A DNA stretch of 64,000 bases from Actinoplanes sp. M2I2 (GTDB lineage: Bacteria > Actinomycetota > Actinomycetes > Mycobacteriales > Micromonosporaceae), in contig NZ_JALPVJ010000015.1 in assembly GCF_023544445.1 (NCBI RefSeq), positions 182,037 to 246,036 of the forward strand. The letters run 5' to 3'. The notes below the pieces were generated by a model. That model ran no database searches, was not told the origin of the DNA, and saw only the letters and a list, made by a program, of their open reading frames with translations. Both the position numbers and the translations under genes were made by a program. This document shows positions 16,747-24,568 of the stretch, piece after piece; the stretch's first letter is position 1; every line of letters starts with the position of its first letter.

Positions 16747-19233
16747 TCAAAGGCCCACCCTCGCCACGTGCGCCGTCCGCGCGTCCTTGTGTACCTCGAA
16801 CCGCACCGGCACCCGCTCGGCCAGCGCGTTGACATGGGTGACCACGCCGACCATGCGGTCGCCCCGCGCGGCCAGGTTTTCCAGGGTCGCGGCCACCACG
16901 TCGAGCGTGGCCGCGTCGAGCGTGCCGAAGCCCTCGTCGAGCACGATCGACTCGAGGCTGGCGGCCGTGGTCGACATGCCGGCGAGCTGCTCGGACAGGG
17001 CGAGCGCCAGGGCCAGCGAGGCCTGGAACGTCTCGCCGCCCGAGAGCGTGCGCACCCCGCGCCTCAGCCCGGCGTCGTGGTGGTCGATCACGAAGAACTC
17101 GCCCTTGTCGTGGATCAGGTCGTACTGACCGCCGGTGAGCTCGCGCAGAATCCGCGACGCGCCATCGACGAGCAGGTCGAGCGCCTCCTCGAGCAGCCAC
17201 CGCTCGAAGTTGTTGGCCCGCAGGTGCCCGGCCAGCGCCTTGGCCACCCGCATCTCCCGCTGCAGCGACATGCGCTGCTCGGTGAGCTGGTGGGCCTGCT
17301 CCCGGCGGTCGACGAGCCGGCGCAGGGCCGCCTCCGACCGTTCGGCGGTGACGGCGGCCGCGCGGATCAGGGCGTCCTCCTCGGCCGCGGGCGTGGCAAC
17401 GCCGGCCGCGGTGAAGAGACCGCCGATCTCCCGCAGCGCCGCGGCCGTGACCCGGTGCGCCGCGGCCACCGACTGCTCGGCCTCGTCGCGGGCGGTGGCC
17501 CGCTCGACCGCCAGCCCCGAGGCCCACGAGACCAGCAGCGCCCAGGCGCCCGCGAGGTCCTCCCGGTCGGCCGGCGGCGGCGAGAAACGCGCGACCTGAT
17601 CGCGTACGGTGTCGAACTCGCGCCACGCGGAGCGCTGGCGCTCCTCGGCCGCGATGACCGCGGCCTGGGCCTGCCGGTTGGCCGAGCGGGCGGCGCGCAG
17701 GGCCGCGCCGGCCGTGTCGAGCTGCTTCTGCAGCCGCCCGATCTCGGCCAGCTGCCGCCGCAGGGCCTCGACCCCGGGCGACTCGGCCACGGCGGCGCGG
17801 GCCTCGGCCAGCCGCGACAGGTGGTGCTCGTGCTGGGCGCGCTTGCGTTCGAGGTTGCTCTCGAGCTTGCGGGCGATCGCGTCCTTCTGCTGCCAGGCCT
17901 TCTCGGCGACCTCGGCGGCGGCCCGCGCGGCCTTGCCGGTGGTCTCGGCCGCCCGCACCGCGGACTCCTCGGGCACCGGCGGCACCGTGGTCACCGTCTG
18001 CTCACACACCGGGCAGTGGTCGCCGGCGGCGAGGTGGGCGCGCAGGGCGGCGGCCCGGTCGATGCGCTGGGCCTCGGTGTAGTCGAGACGAGCCTGCTCG
18101 AGGAGCTGGGTCGCGCCGAGGTGGGCGCTGTGGGCGAGCCCGGCCGAGGTGGCGGCGTCCTTGTGCTCGACCTCGGCCACGGAGACCTCGCCGGCGAACC
18201 ACTCGGCCTGGCCGATCAGCCGTTCGAGCTCGGCGTGCCGGTCGAGCATCAGGTTGAGCGATCCGGCGTCGCCGGCCGCGGCGAGCTCGCCGCGGACCTT
18301 CTCCTCCTTCTCCTCGGCCGCGCGGACCTCGTCCGCCTTCTCGGCGGCGGTCGCCCGGGCCGCGGCGGTCACGCCGGCGGTTTCCACGCTTCCCGCGGGC
18401 GTACGGACGGAGGACAGCAGCCGCACCTCGGCGTCCAGCGCGTCGCGGGTGGCGGCGGCCGCGGCCTCGGCGGTGCGCTTGGCCCGCAGCCCGGGCACGG
18501 CCTGCTCGACAGCGGCGGTCAGTTCCCGCATGCGGGCGACGTGCTGCTCGGCCGCCTCGACCGCCTCGTCGGTGGCGTCGGCCAGCCCGGCGAGGCTCTG
18601 GTCGACCACGGCGAGCTTGCCCTCGGCGGTCTGGGACCGGCCGGTCGCCCGGGTCTGCACCTCCTCGTAGATGTGCAAGCCGAGCAGGTTGACCAGGATC
18701 TGCTGCCGGGTGGCCGGCTTGGCGTGCAGGAAGTCGGCGAACTGGCCCTGTGGCAGCACGACGCAGCTGGTGAACTGCTCGAACGGCAGACCGACGGCGT
18801 CGAGCACGGCCTGGTCCATCTCGGCCGGGGTGCCGGCCAGCACCTCGCCGAGGTCGTCGAGATCCATGCCGGTGTCGAGCTTGGACACGTCGAAACCGGG
18901 GGGCATGAGCTGCAGCCCGGCGCCGGCGGTCTTGACGTTGCCCCGGCCGTCGCGCCGGACGACGCGGGTGGCCACGTAGCGGTCGCCGGCCGACTCGAAG
19001 ACCAGCCGGACCCGGGCCTCGGTGGCCGACGGCGCGAGCGCGTTCCCGATGCCCCGGGTGCCGCCCCAGCGCGGGACGGTGCCGTAGAGGGCGAACGTGA
19101 TCGCGTCGAGCACCGTCGACTTGCCCGAGCCGGTCGGCCCGACCAGCGCGAAGTAGTCGGCGTCGGTGAAGTCCACCGTGGTCTCGTCCCGGAACACGGT
19201 GAACCCGGCCATGTCCAACCGAATCGGCCTCAT
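16747..19233 (-). CDS. sbcC: SbcC/Rad50-type SMC-like ATPase
   Basis: This 828-residue protein has the split ABC ATPase of Rad50/SbcC: Walker A VGPTGSGKSTVLDAITFALY near residues 32-51, a long coiled-coil region on both sides of a zinc hook CPVC near residue 408, the ABC signature TLSGGETFQASLALALALSE near 725 and Walker B SIVLDEGFGTLD near 765. It dimerises through the hook and, with SbcD, opens and trims DNA ends and hairpins. It is shorter than E. coli SbcC (about 1,050), in line with actinobacterial homologues. Its ATG overlaps the sbcD stop by 4 bp (ATGA), implying coupled translation. Confidence 0.96.
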   Translation of the reverse strand: MRPIRLDMAGFTVFRDETTVDFTDADYFALVGPTGSGKSTVLDAITFALYGTVPRWGGTRGIGNALAPSATEARVRLVFESAGDRYVATRVVRRDGRGNVKTAGAGLQLMPPGFDVSKLDTGMDLDDLGEVLAGTPAEMDQAVLDAVGLPFEQFTSCVVLPQGQFADFLHAKPATRQQILVNLLGLHIYEEVQTRATGRSQTAEGKLAVVDQSLAGLADATDEAVEAAEQHVARMRELTAAVEQAVPGLRAKRTAEAAAAATRDALDAEVRLLSSVRTPAGSVETAGVTAAARATAAEKADEVRAAEEKEEKVRGELAAAGDAGSLNLMLDRHAELERLIGQAEWFAGEVSVAEVEHKDAATSAGLAHSAHLGATQLLEQARLDYTEAQRIDRAAALRAHLAAGDHCPVCEQTVTTVPPVPEESAVRAAETTGKAARAAAEVAEKAWQQKDAIARKLESNLERKRAQHEHHLSRLAEARAAVAESPGVEALRRQLAEIGRLQKQLDTAGAALRAARSANRQAQAAVIAAEERQRSAWREFDTVRDQVARFSPPPADREDLAGAWALLVSWASGLAVERATARDEAEQSVAAAHRVTAAALREIGGLFTAAGVATPAAEEDALIRAAAVTAERSEAALRRLVDRREQAHQLTEQRMSLQREMRVAKALAGHLRANNFERWLLEEALDLLVDGASRILRELTGGQYDLIHDKGEFFVIDHHDAGLRRGVRTLSGGETFQASLALALALSEQLAGMSTTAASLESIVLDEGFGTLDAATLDVVAATLENLAARGDRMVGVVTHVNALAERVPVRFEVHKDARTAHVARVGL

Positions 19234-20414
19234 GATCCGGCTCCGCTTCGCTCCGCCGACCCGGAGGCCACCGTGCTCACCTCGTCGTAGAGCTCGTCGA
19301 ACAGTTCGCGCACGCCGTCCTCGGCGTTGTCGCGACTGTCCAGGTAGTCGCCGAAGAGCTCGCGCGGCGACCGACCGGCCCGCTGTGCCATCCGCTCCCC
19401 CGCCCGGTTGGGCATCATCTCGGGGTCGATGCGCACCTCGAGGGCGTTGGGCAGGAGCTCCTGCACGTCCTCGCGGAGGCCGACCCGTGGCTTCTCGCGC
19501 ACCAGAACACGGAGCCAGGCGTCCGGAAGGTTCACCGTCGCCAGTTGTTCGAGCGTGCCGCGGACCGTGCGCAGCGCGATGGCCGAGCCGATCGGCACGT
19601 CACGGACCCGGGCCGCCTTGTCGGTGGCGACATCGACGACGGCCACCGAGGACACGTTCTCCTCCTCGCCGAAGTCGACCGCGAGCGGGCTGCCGCTGTA
19701 GCGGGTCGGGCAGGGGGCGATCACCGATTGGGCGCGGTGCAGGTGACCGAGCGCGACGTAGTGGGCGTTGCGCGGGAAGACCGTGGCCGGCACGGCGTAA
19801 CCCATGATCGTGTGCGCTTCCCGCTCGCCGCCGCCGGTCGAGGCGCCGACGATCGTCAGGTGGGCGGTGACCAGGTTGATCACCCCGGGCTGGTCGAACT
19901 GGTCACTGAGCCGCTCGATCAGGCGGGCGATGTGGTCGGCGTACGTCTGGTTGGCCTCGGCCGCGGTCAGCTCGTACATCTCGGCGGCCCGGATCGCGTA
20001 GCGCTGGGAGAGGAACGGCAGCGTCACGAGCTGCCACTTCTCGCCGCCGGCGGTCTCGCCCTTGATCAGCAGCTCGTCGGCCTTGTCGCGCACGGCGCCG
20101 CGCAGAATGATGCCGGCCGCCTCGGCCCACGGGCGCAGCGCGTCGAGCGCCGGGCCGTTGTCGTGGTTGCCGCCGATGGCCACCACCTGGGCGCCGGCCT
20201 GCCGCAGGGCCGTGAGCGCCCGGGTGACCACCCGCGTCGCGTCGGCCGTCGGGGCCGCGGTGTCGTACAGATCACCGGCGATGATCACCAGGTCGGGGCG
20301 CTCGGCGCGGGCGATCTCGACGACCTGGGCCAGCACGCGGATGTGTTCCTCGTGCCGGCCGCGGCCCTTGAGGACCTTGCCGACGTGCCAGTCGGACGTG
20401 TGCAGGATGCGCAT
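19230..20414 (-). CDS. sbcD: SbcD/Mre11-type DNA exonuclease subunit
   Basis: The 394-residue protein starts with the calcineurin-like nuclease motifs in order: HTSDWHVGK (residues 5-13), IIAGDLYDTAAP (~44), GGNHDN (~81), VTAHLTIVG (~168) and ALGHLHRAQ (~206). These carry the Asp, His and Asn ligands of the two-metal centre. Length matches SbcD (~390-400). It acts with SbcC as the Mre11-Rad50 analogue. It begins 9 bp after the herA stop and overlaps sbcC by 4 bp. The C-terminal ~60 residues are acidic (GDYLDSRDNAEDGVRELFDE) and may contact SbcC. Confidence 0.96.
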   Translation of the reverse strand: MRILHTSDWHVGKVLKGRGRHEEHIRVLAQVVEIARAERPDLVIIAGDLYDTAAPTADATRVVTRALTALRQAGAQVVAIGGNHDNGPALDALRPWAEAAGIILRGAVRDKADELLIKGETAGGEKWQLVTLPFLSQRYAIRAAEMYELTAAEANQTYADHIARLIERLSDQFDQPGVINLVTAHLTIVGASTGGGEREAHTIMGYAVPATVFPRNAHYVALGHLHRAQSVIAPCPTRYSGSPLAVDFGEEENVSSVAVVDVATDKAARVRDVPIGSAIALRTVRGTLEQLATVNLPDAWLRVLVREKPRVGLREDVQELLPNALEVRIDPEMMPNRAGERMAQRAGRSPRELFGDYLDSRDNAEDGVRELFDELYDEVSTVASGSAERSGAGS

Positions 20415-20423
20415 CGCGGAACC

Positions 20424-22214
20424 TTAGAACGGAATGTCGTCGTCGGACGAACCGCCGCGGCTTCCCACGACGGCGAACGGATCGGCCCCCTGGACGATCG
20501 ATTTCATCGTCTCGGCGGGCGGGGGGCCGGACTCGGACTTGCGCGTGGCCCAGGCCGGGAACGGGAACTCCACGCAGAGCGGCACCGGGATGTCGGGCTG
20601 GTTGACGAACATCGTGCCCGGCCGGGCCAGCAGCGCGCGCTGGCGCATGGCCGGGGGCAGGAAACCGTACTCGGGCCGGGCCGCCTCGGCCGGGTCGAGC
20701 CGGCCGACCACCCGGATCGCCGAGTTGGTCACGATGCGACGCTCGACCTCGCTGGCGGTCTGCTGGGCGCCGATCAGGATGACGCCGAGCGACCGGCCCC
20801 GCTCGGCGATGTCGAGCAGCACCTCCTTGATCGGCGAGCTGCCCTCGCGCGGGGCGTACTTGTTGAGCTCGTCGAGCACGACGAAGAGCAGCGGGCGGCC
20901 GGTGCCGGCCTTCTCCTTCTCCTCGAACTCGGTCTTGAGCGTCACGCCGACCACGAACCGCTGGGCCCGGTCGGGCAGGTTGTGCAGGTCGACGACGGTG
21001 ACCTGGGCCGACTCGGCCGTCTTGATCTGGTGGGGGCGGCGCTGGGCCAGGTCGCCACGGATCAGCCGGGCCAGGTCGCGCTTGCTGCCGATCAGCCGCC
21101 GGGCGAACGCGTTGACGGTGCCCATGTTGACCGCGCTGCCGGCCCAGGTCGACCGGGTCTCGTCGTCGGTGAGCTGCTCGACGATGTGGTCGACCAGATC
21201 ACCGTACGAGCCGATGCGACGGCCGTCGATGCTGATGCCACCCTCGGCGGGCACGGCGTACCGGTTCAGGTGGGCGGTCACCGAGTGGACGACCATCGTG
21301 TACTGCTGGCGCTCGTCGTCGGCGTCGGCGAACACGTACGGCAGGAGCCTTTTCTCGCAGAACTCCTCGAGAGTCCAGTAGAAGGCGTCGACACCGGTCA
21401 GGCGGCTGCTCACGTCGGGGGCGCCGGACGAGTCGCCGGCCCGGGGCGGGGCGTAGACGCGGACGTCGGAGAACGGGGTCGCCGGCAGCTCGAGCAGCTT
21501 GTACGCCGAGCGGGTGGCATCGTCGAGCTTCGTGTTCGGGTGGTCGAGGAAGAGCAGGTCCTCACCCTTGACGTTGAAGATCAGGGCCCGCGCGTTGGCG
21601 CCGTCGGCCCCGAGCTGACCCGAGCGGAACACCGAGTACAGCAGGAACGTGGCGAAGCTGGTCTTGGTGGCCACGCCGGAGATGCCGGAGATCGAGACGT
21701 GCGCGCCCCGGGTGCCGTCGAGGAAGTCGGCGTTGAGGAAGACGGGCACGCCGTCGCGGCCGGTGCCCATCGGGATGCGCCGCTCCATGCGGTCGAAGTG
21801 CAGGGCGGCGTCCCGGGCTTCCCCGGTGGCGCGGTGCACGACGGCGCCGGGCGCGGGTGGCACGTACAGCTCGGGGTCGACCCGGGTGGTGGTGATCTCG
21901 GCCGCCTCCTGCACCAGGGCCGGCAGGGTGCCCTCGGCGATCGCGAAGACGTCGGAGTCGAACTGTGCCCCCTCGTGCCGCGCCCGCACCTGGGTGACCA
22001 CCCCGGCGATCGTGACCGGTTCACGGTCGGGGAGATCACGCTGAGTGACCACGACATCGTCGAGCTGCAAGTAACTGCCCGGAGTCACGGCCGTCCAGAA
22101 CTGGAGCGGTGTGGCATCGGCCGTGCCGAGCACCCGGCCCACCGGGTTATCAGCCGTTTTGCTGTTCAGTTTTTCGCCGCGGGGAAGCACAGCATCGTCA
22201 GACACGCCGCTCAT
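20424..22214 (-). CDS. herA: HerA-like hexameric DNA-translocating ATPase
   Basis: The 596-residue protein has an N-terminal HAS-barrel (~24-80; GRVLGTADATPLQFWTAV and DDVVVTQRDLP) followed by a FtsK/HerA-type RecA ATPase. Walker B is LLFVVLDELNKYAP near 440, followed by a sensor-like LIGAQQTASEVERR and an arginine-rich IVTNSAIRVVGRLDPAEAA segment. The Walker A region reads GISGVATKTS near 180: the Lys and Thr are present but the residue before Lys is Thr rather than the canonical Gly. It should pump DNA for a NurA nuclease. ATG at 22214 is used; a GTG four codons later is possible. First gene of the operon, with two DnaA boxes upstream. Confidence 0.86.
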   Translation of the reverse strand: MSGVSDDAVLPRGEKLNSKTADNPVGRVLGTADATPLQFWTAVTPGSYLQLDDVVVTQRDLPDREPVTIAGVVTQVRARHEGAQFDSDVFAIAEGTLPALVQEAAEITTTRVDPELYVPPAPGAVVHRATGEARDAALHFDRMERRIPMGTGRDGVPVFLNADFLDGTRGAHVSISGISGVATKTSFATFLLYSVFRSGQLGADGANARALIFNVKGEDLLFLDHPNTKLDDATRSAYKLLELPATPFSDVRVYAPPRAGDSSGAPDVSSRLTGVDAFYWTLEEFCEKRLLPYVFADADDERQQYTMVVHSVTAHLNRYAVPAEGGISIDGRRIGSYGDLVDHIVEQLTDDETRSTWAGSAVNMGTVNAFARRLIGSKRDLARLIRGDLAQRRPHQIKTAESAQVTVVDLHNLPDRAQRFVVGVTLKTEFEEKEKAGTGRPLLFVVLDELNKYAPREGSSPIKEVLLDIAERGRSLGVILIGAQQTASEVERRIVTNSAIRVVGRLDPAEAARPEYGFLPPAMRQRALLARPGTMFVNQPDIPVPLCVEFPFPAWATRKSESGPPPAETMKSIVQGADPFAVVGSRGGSSDDDIPF

Positions 22215-22264
22215 CGTGCACCAGGGGTACGACAGAACCCACACCAGGCGTCGGTTGGCACACG

Positions 22265-22305
22265 TTGTCCACAACTTCTGGTGGTCATACACAGAGTTAT
22301 CCACA
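22265..22305. promoter_or_regulatory. Two perfect DnaA boxes upstream of herA
   Basis: TTGTCCACA (22265-22273) and TTATCCACA (22297-22305) are in the same orientation with starts 32 bp apart, about three helical turns. The first is the form favoured in GC-rich actinobacteria and the second is the E. coli consensus. They lie 50-90 bp upstream of the herA start. DnaA control of the herA-sbcD-sbcC-nurA operon, or a DnaA titration site, is inferred. Confidence 0.6.
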
Positions 22306-22405
22306 AGATCTTGCTCCGGTGGCGGAGGCGCGCCCGGAAACGAACCGATGTGAGCCGATCGGCCAATAGCCCGATGAAGCCATTTCCGAGACCCGAAGGG
22401 GCTCC

Positions 22406-22696
22406 CATGAGACCGCACCCTCCAGGGCCGCGATGTTCGAAGCGGCGGCGACCATCCCCGGCACCGAGGTGGTGCGACAGGCCGATCTGGCCGGGCGGGC
22501 GGGGGTGGCCGTCTCCCGCACCGACGACGACGGCATCCGGCACGATCTGATCTTCGATGCCGGTAGTCACCGCTTCCTCGGTGAACGCCAGGTCGCGGTG
22601 ACCGACCGTACGCCGCCCTATCCGAAGGGCGCGCTGATCGGCTGGACCGCGCAGCTCGAGGTGGCCATCGTCGACAAGGCCGGTCAGCTGCCCTGA
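22406..22696 (+). pseudogene. C-terminal fragment of a CU044_5270-like protein
   Basis: Around 95 codons read SRAAMFEAAATIPGTEVV through HRFLGERQVAV and GALIGWTAQLEVAIVDKAGQ, the usual C-terminal part of CU044_5270-family membrane proteins, which are paired with sigma-70-like regulators in actinobacteria. The N-terminal membrane segment and most of the domain are missing, and no partner sigma gene is nearby. An ATG at 22433 is available, but there is no ribosome site and the conserved text continues upstream of it. A relic of a deleted locus is most likely. Its end overlaps the 3' end of the convergent reductase gene by 13 bp. Confidence 0.65.
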
Positions 22697-23400
22697 CGGG
22701 TGTAGCGGAGGAACAACATGTCGTCGAGCGTCAGGACATGGCGCAACGACAGGCGGCGCGGCTCGGTGGCGGCTCCGGCCGAGATGCGGCCGGGGCCCCC
22801 GCCGGCCAGCAGCGGCGACACCGTCAGGCAGAGCTCCGTGATCAGGTCGGCCTCGATCAGGGCGCCGAGCAGGTGCGGGCCGCCCTCGCAGAGCAGTTGC
22901 GTCGCCCCGCGGTCGTGCAGCGCGCGCACGGCCGCGGCCAGGTCGACCTGGTCGTCACCGACCGCGATGACGTCGGCCACCCCGTCGAGCCGCGTGGCCG
23001 GCGCCCGGGTCGTGGTCACGACGATCGGGGGGATCGGCGCGTCGGAGAAGACCAGCTGGTCGAGATCGAGGTCGAGCGAGCGCGAGACGATCACCATGAG
23101 CGGGAACTCGGGCAGGCCGTGAGCCACCCGCCAGGCCCGCGCGGCCGGGCTCAGGCGTAACCCGTCGTAGTTCTCCGCCCGTACGGTGCCGGCCGCGACC
23201 ACCAGGGCGTCGCAGACCATCCGCAGCGAATCGAAGATCTCCTTGTCGCCGGGGCCGTGCAGCCCGCCGGAGAGGCCGTCGACGGTGGCCGCGCCGTCGA
23301 CGCTGGCGATGAAGTTGACCCGCAGGGCCGGCGACGGGGTGCGCGGATACAGCTCGACCAGGCCCTCGGCGGAGGACGGCCAGGCGGGGAACGCGGTCAT
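22684..23400 (-). CDS. RibD C-terminal-like pyrimidine reductase family protein
   Basis: The 238-residue protein has the RibD_C/dihydrofolate-reductase-like fold: RVNFIASVDGAATVDGLSGG (residues ~27-46), ALVVAAGTVRAENYDG near 65-80 and LLCEGGPHLLGALIEADLI near 175-193. Actinobacterial proteins of this group are annotated as pyrimidine reductases, but the deaminase domain of bifunctional RibD is absent and no other riboflavin gene is near, so the substrate is uncertain. The ATG at 23400 overlaps the stop of a 39-codon cysteine-rich gene in ATGA, which fixes the start and indicates translational coupling. Confidence 0.85.
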   Translation of the reverse strand: MTAFPAWPSSAEGLVELYPRTPSPALRVNFIASVDGAATVDGLSGGLHGPGDKEIFDSLRMVCDALVVAAGTVRAENYDGLRLSPAARAWRVAHGLPEFPLMVIVSRSLDLDLDQLVFSDAPIPPIVVTTTRAPATRLDGVADVIAVGDDQVDLAAAVRALHDRGATQLLCEGGPHLLGALIEADLITELCLTVSPLLAGGGPGRISAGAATEPRRLSLRHVLTLDDMLFLRYTRQGS

Positions 23401-23516
23401 GGGCCGGGCGGTCCGGTCACCGGCGGCTTCGGCTCGGCCGGACGGTGCTGGCAGTCGCACCAGGAACCGCCGCGGCACTCCTCGTGCCTCCGCTCCCGGC
23501 AGGCCTCACAGATCAC
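23397..23516 (-). CDS. 39-residue cysteine-rich mini-protein coupled to the RibD-like reductase
   Basis: A GTG at 23516 opens a reading frame beginning VICEACRERRHEECRGG and continuing with SWCDCQHRP, ending in a Pro/Gly-rich tail. Its TGA overlaps the ATG of the next gene (ATGA). Six residues of the form CxxC...C...CxC plus two His look like a compact zinc or metal site. The frame is short, but the coupling and the regular metal-ligand spacing argue that it is a real gene. Function unknown; a metal-binding accessory or regulator of the reductase is possible. Confidence 0.72.
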   Translation of the reverse strand: MICEACRERRHEECRGGSWCDCQHRPAEPKPPVTGPPGP

Positions 23517-23730
23517 CCCCGCACTTTACCGTCACCGGTGGGTGTGAACGACCGCTTGCAGACGGATGCGGTGGGTACCGGTTTCCTCGTACGCTGCTGT
23601 GATCCGCGGCATATCCGGCCCGCATGACGCGTCGGACACGGCGCCGCAACCCCGGCGAAACGCCGAATTGGCAGGTTGTACGCCTACGGGGACGGCCTCG
23701 CCGTGCCGTCCTCGAAACGGGAGGAGTCGC

Positions 23731-24462
23731 ATGTTGCTGCGGGTTCGAGTCACCCTGCCCGACCGCCCCGGTGCCCTCGGTCAGGTGGCTCGCACGCTGG
23801 GCGTCGCCGGTGCCGACATCGTGCAGGTGGTCGTGCTGGAACGTCTGGGCGGCCGGGCCGTCGACGACTTCTCGGTCGTGTGGCCGGGCGCCAACCGGGT
23901 GGAACGTCTGCTGGCCGGTCTGGCCGCGATCCCCGGTGTGCAGGTCGACGGCGTGTGGAAGGCGATCGGTGCCCCCGTCTCGGGCGGTCACGACGCCGAG
24001 CTGCTGGCCCAGGTCGCCGCGAACCCAGCCGACGGCCTGGCCACGCTGGTCGACGCCGTGCCGGGGCTGCTGGCGGCCGACTGGGCCGCCGCCGCGATCG
24101 TGCCGTCCGACTGGGCGGCCCGCTCCGGCGCGCCGCGCCCGCTGCCGGCCGAGCCCGGGCTCAGCCTCGGCGCCGAGCCGACCGTGGCCTACGCCAGCTG
24201 GCGCGCGCCCACCCCGCTCCAGCTTCCTGAGATCACCCCGCTGCGGGCCCGGCCGCTGGCCGGCCCCGAGAGCACCCATTACGCGATCGCCCCGTTCGGC
24301 CGGGCCGGGCTGGTGCTCGTGGTCGCCCGGACCGACGAGGACGAGCTGCCCGCGGCCGCCTTCCACGTCACCGAGGTGGACCGGGTGGCCCAGCTCGTGC
24401 GGGCGGCCGCGGTGATCCTCGGCGACCGTCTGGACGCGGCCGCCGTACCGTCCGCCCTGTGA
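23731..24462 (+). CDS. ACT-domain protein
   Basis: This 243-residue protein opens with an ACT domain (LLRVRVTLPDRPGALGQVAR, residues 2-21, then VDDFSVVWPG near 47). The remainder is an Ala/Leu-rich region ending with a possible second small alpha/beta domain (TEVDRVAQLVRAAAVILGDR). ACT domains bind amino acids or similar small ligands. The ATG at 23731 has GGAGGAG at a good distance. The next gene on the same strand encodes a second ACT domain of closely similar form fused to an acetyltransferase, so the two may regulate or sense one pathway; which one is not visible. Confidence 0.78.
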   Translation: MLLRVRVTLPDRPGALGQVARTLGVAGADIVQVVVLERLGGRAVDDFSVVWPGANRVERLLAGLAAIPGVQVDGVWKAIGAPVSGGHDAELLAQVAANPADGLATLVDAVPGLLAADWAAAAIVPSDWAARSGAPRPLPAEPGLSLGAEPTVAYASWRAPTPLQLPEITPLRARPLAGPESTHYAIAPFGRAGLVLVVARTDEDELPAAAFHVTEVDRVAQLVRAAAVILGDRLDAAAVPSAL

Positions 24463-24568
24463 TTCGACTCTCCAGGAAATAGCAGCTCAAGCAATGTCCG
24501 CTTAACAGCGGCGGTGGAGTATTGGAGACGGCAACAGCTGATGTGAAACGCCGAAAGGGGTGCCCACC

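Noticed and set aside
16768..19290. 840-codon plus-strand frame opposite sbcC
   Set aside because: Shadow of sbcC, whose Walker, signature and zinc-hook motifs are on the minus strand.
22265..22305. Chromosomal or plasmid replication origin
   Set aside because: Only two DnaA boxes, no AT-rich unwinding element and no dnaA/dnaN or rep gene; a promoter or titration site is more likely.
19545..22550. 1001-codon plus-strand open frame across sbcD and herA
   Set aside because: Antisense to two genes with full motif sets; composition is biased and no domain is recognisable.
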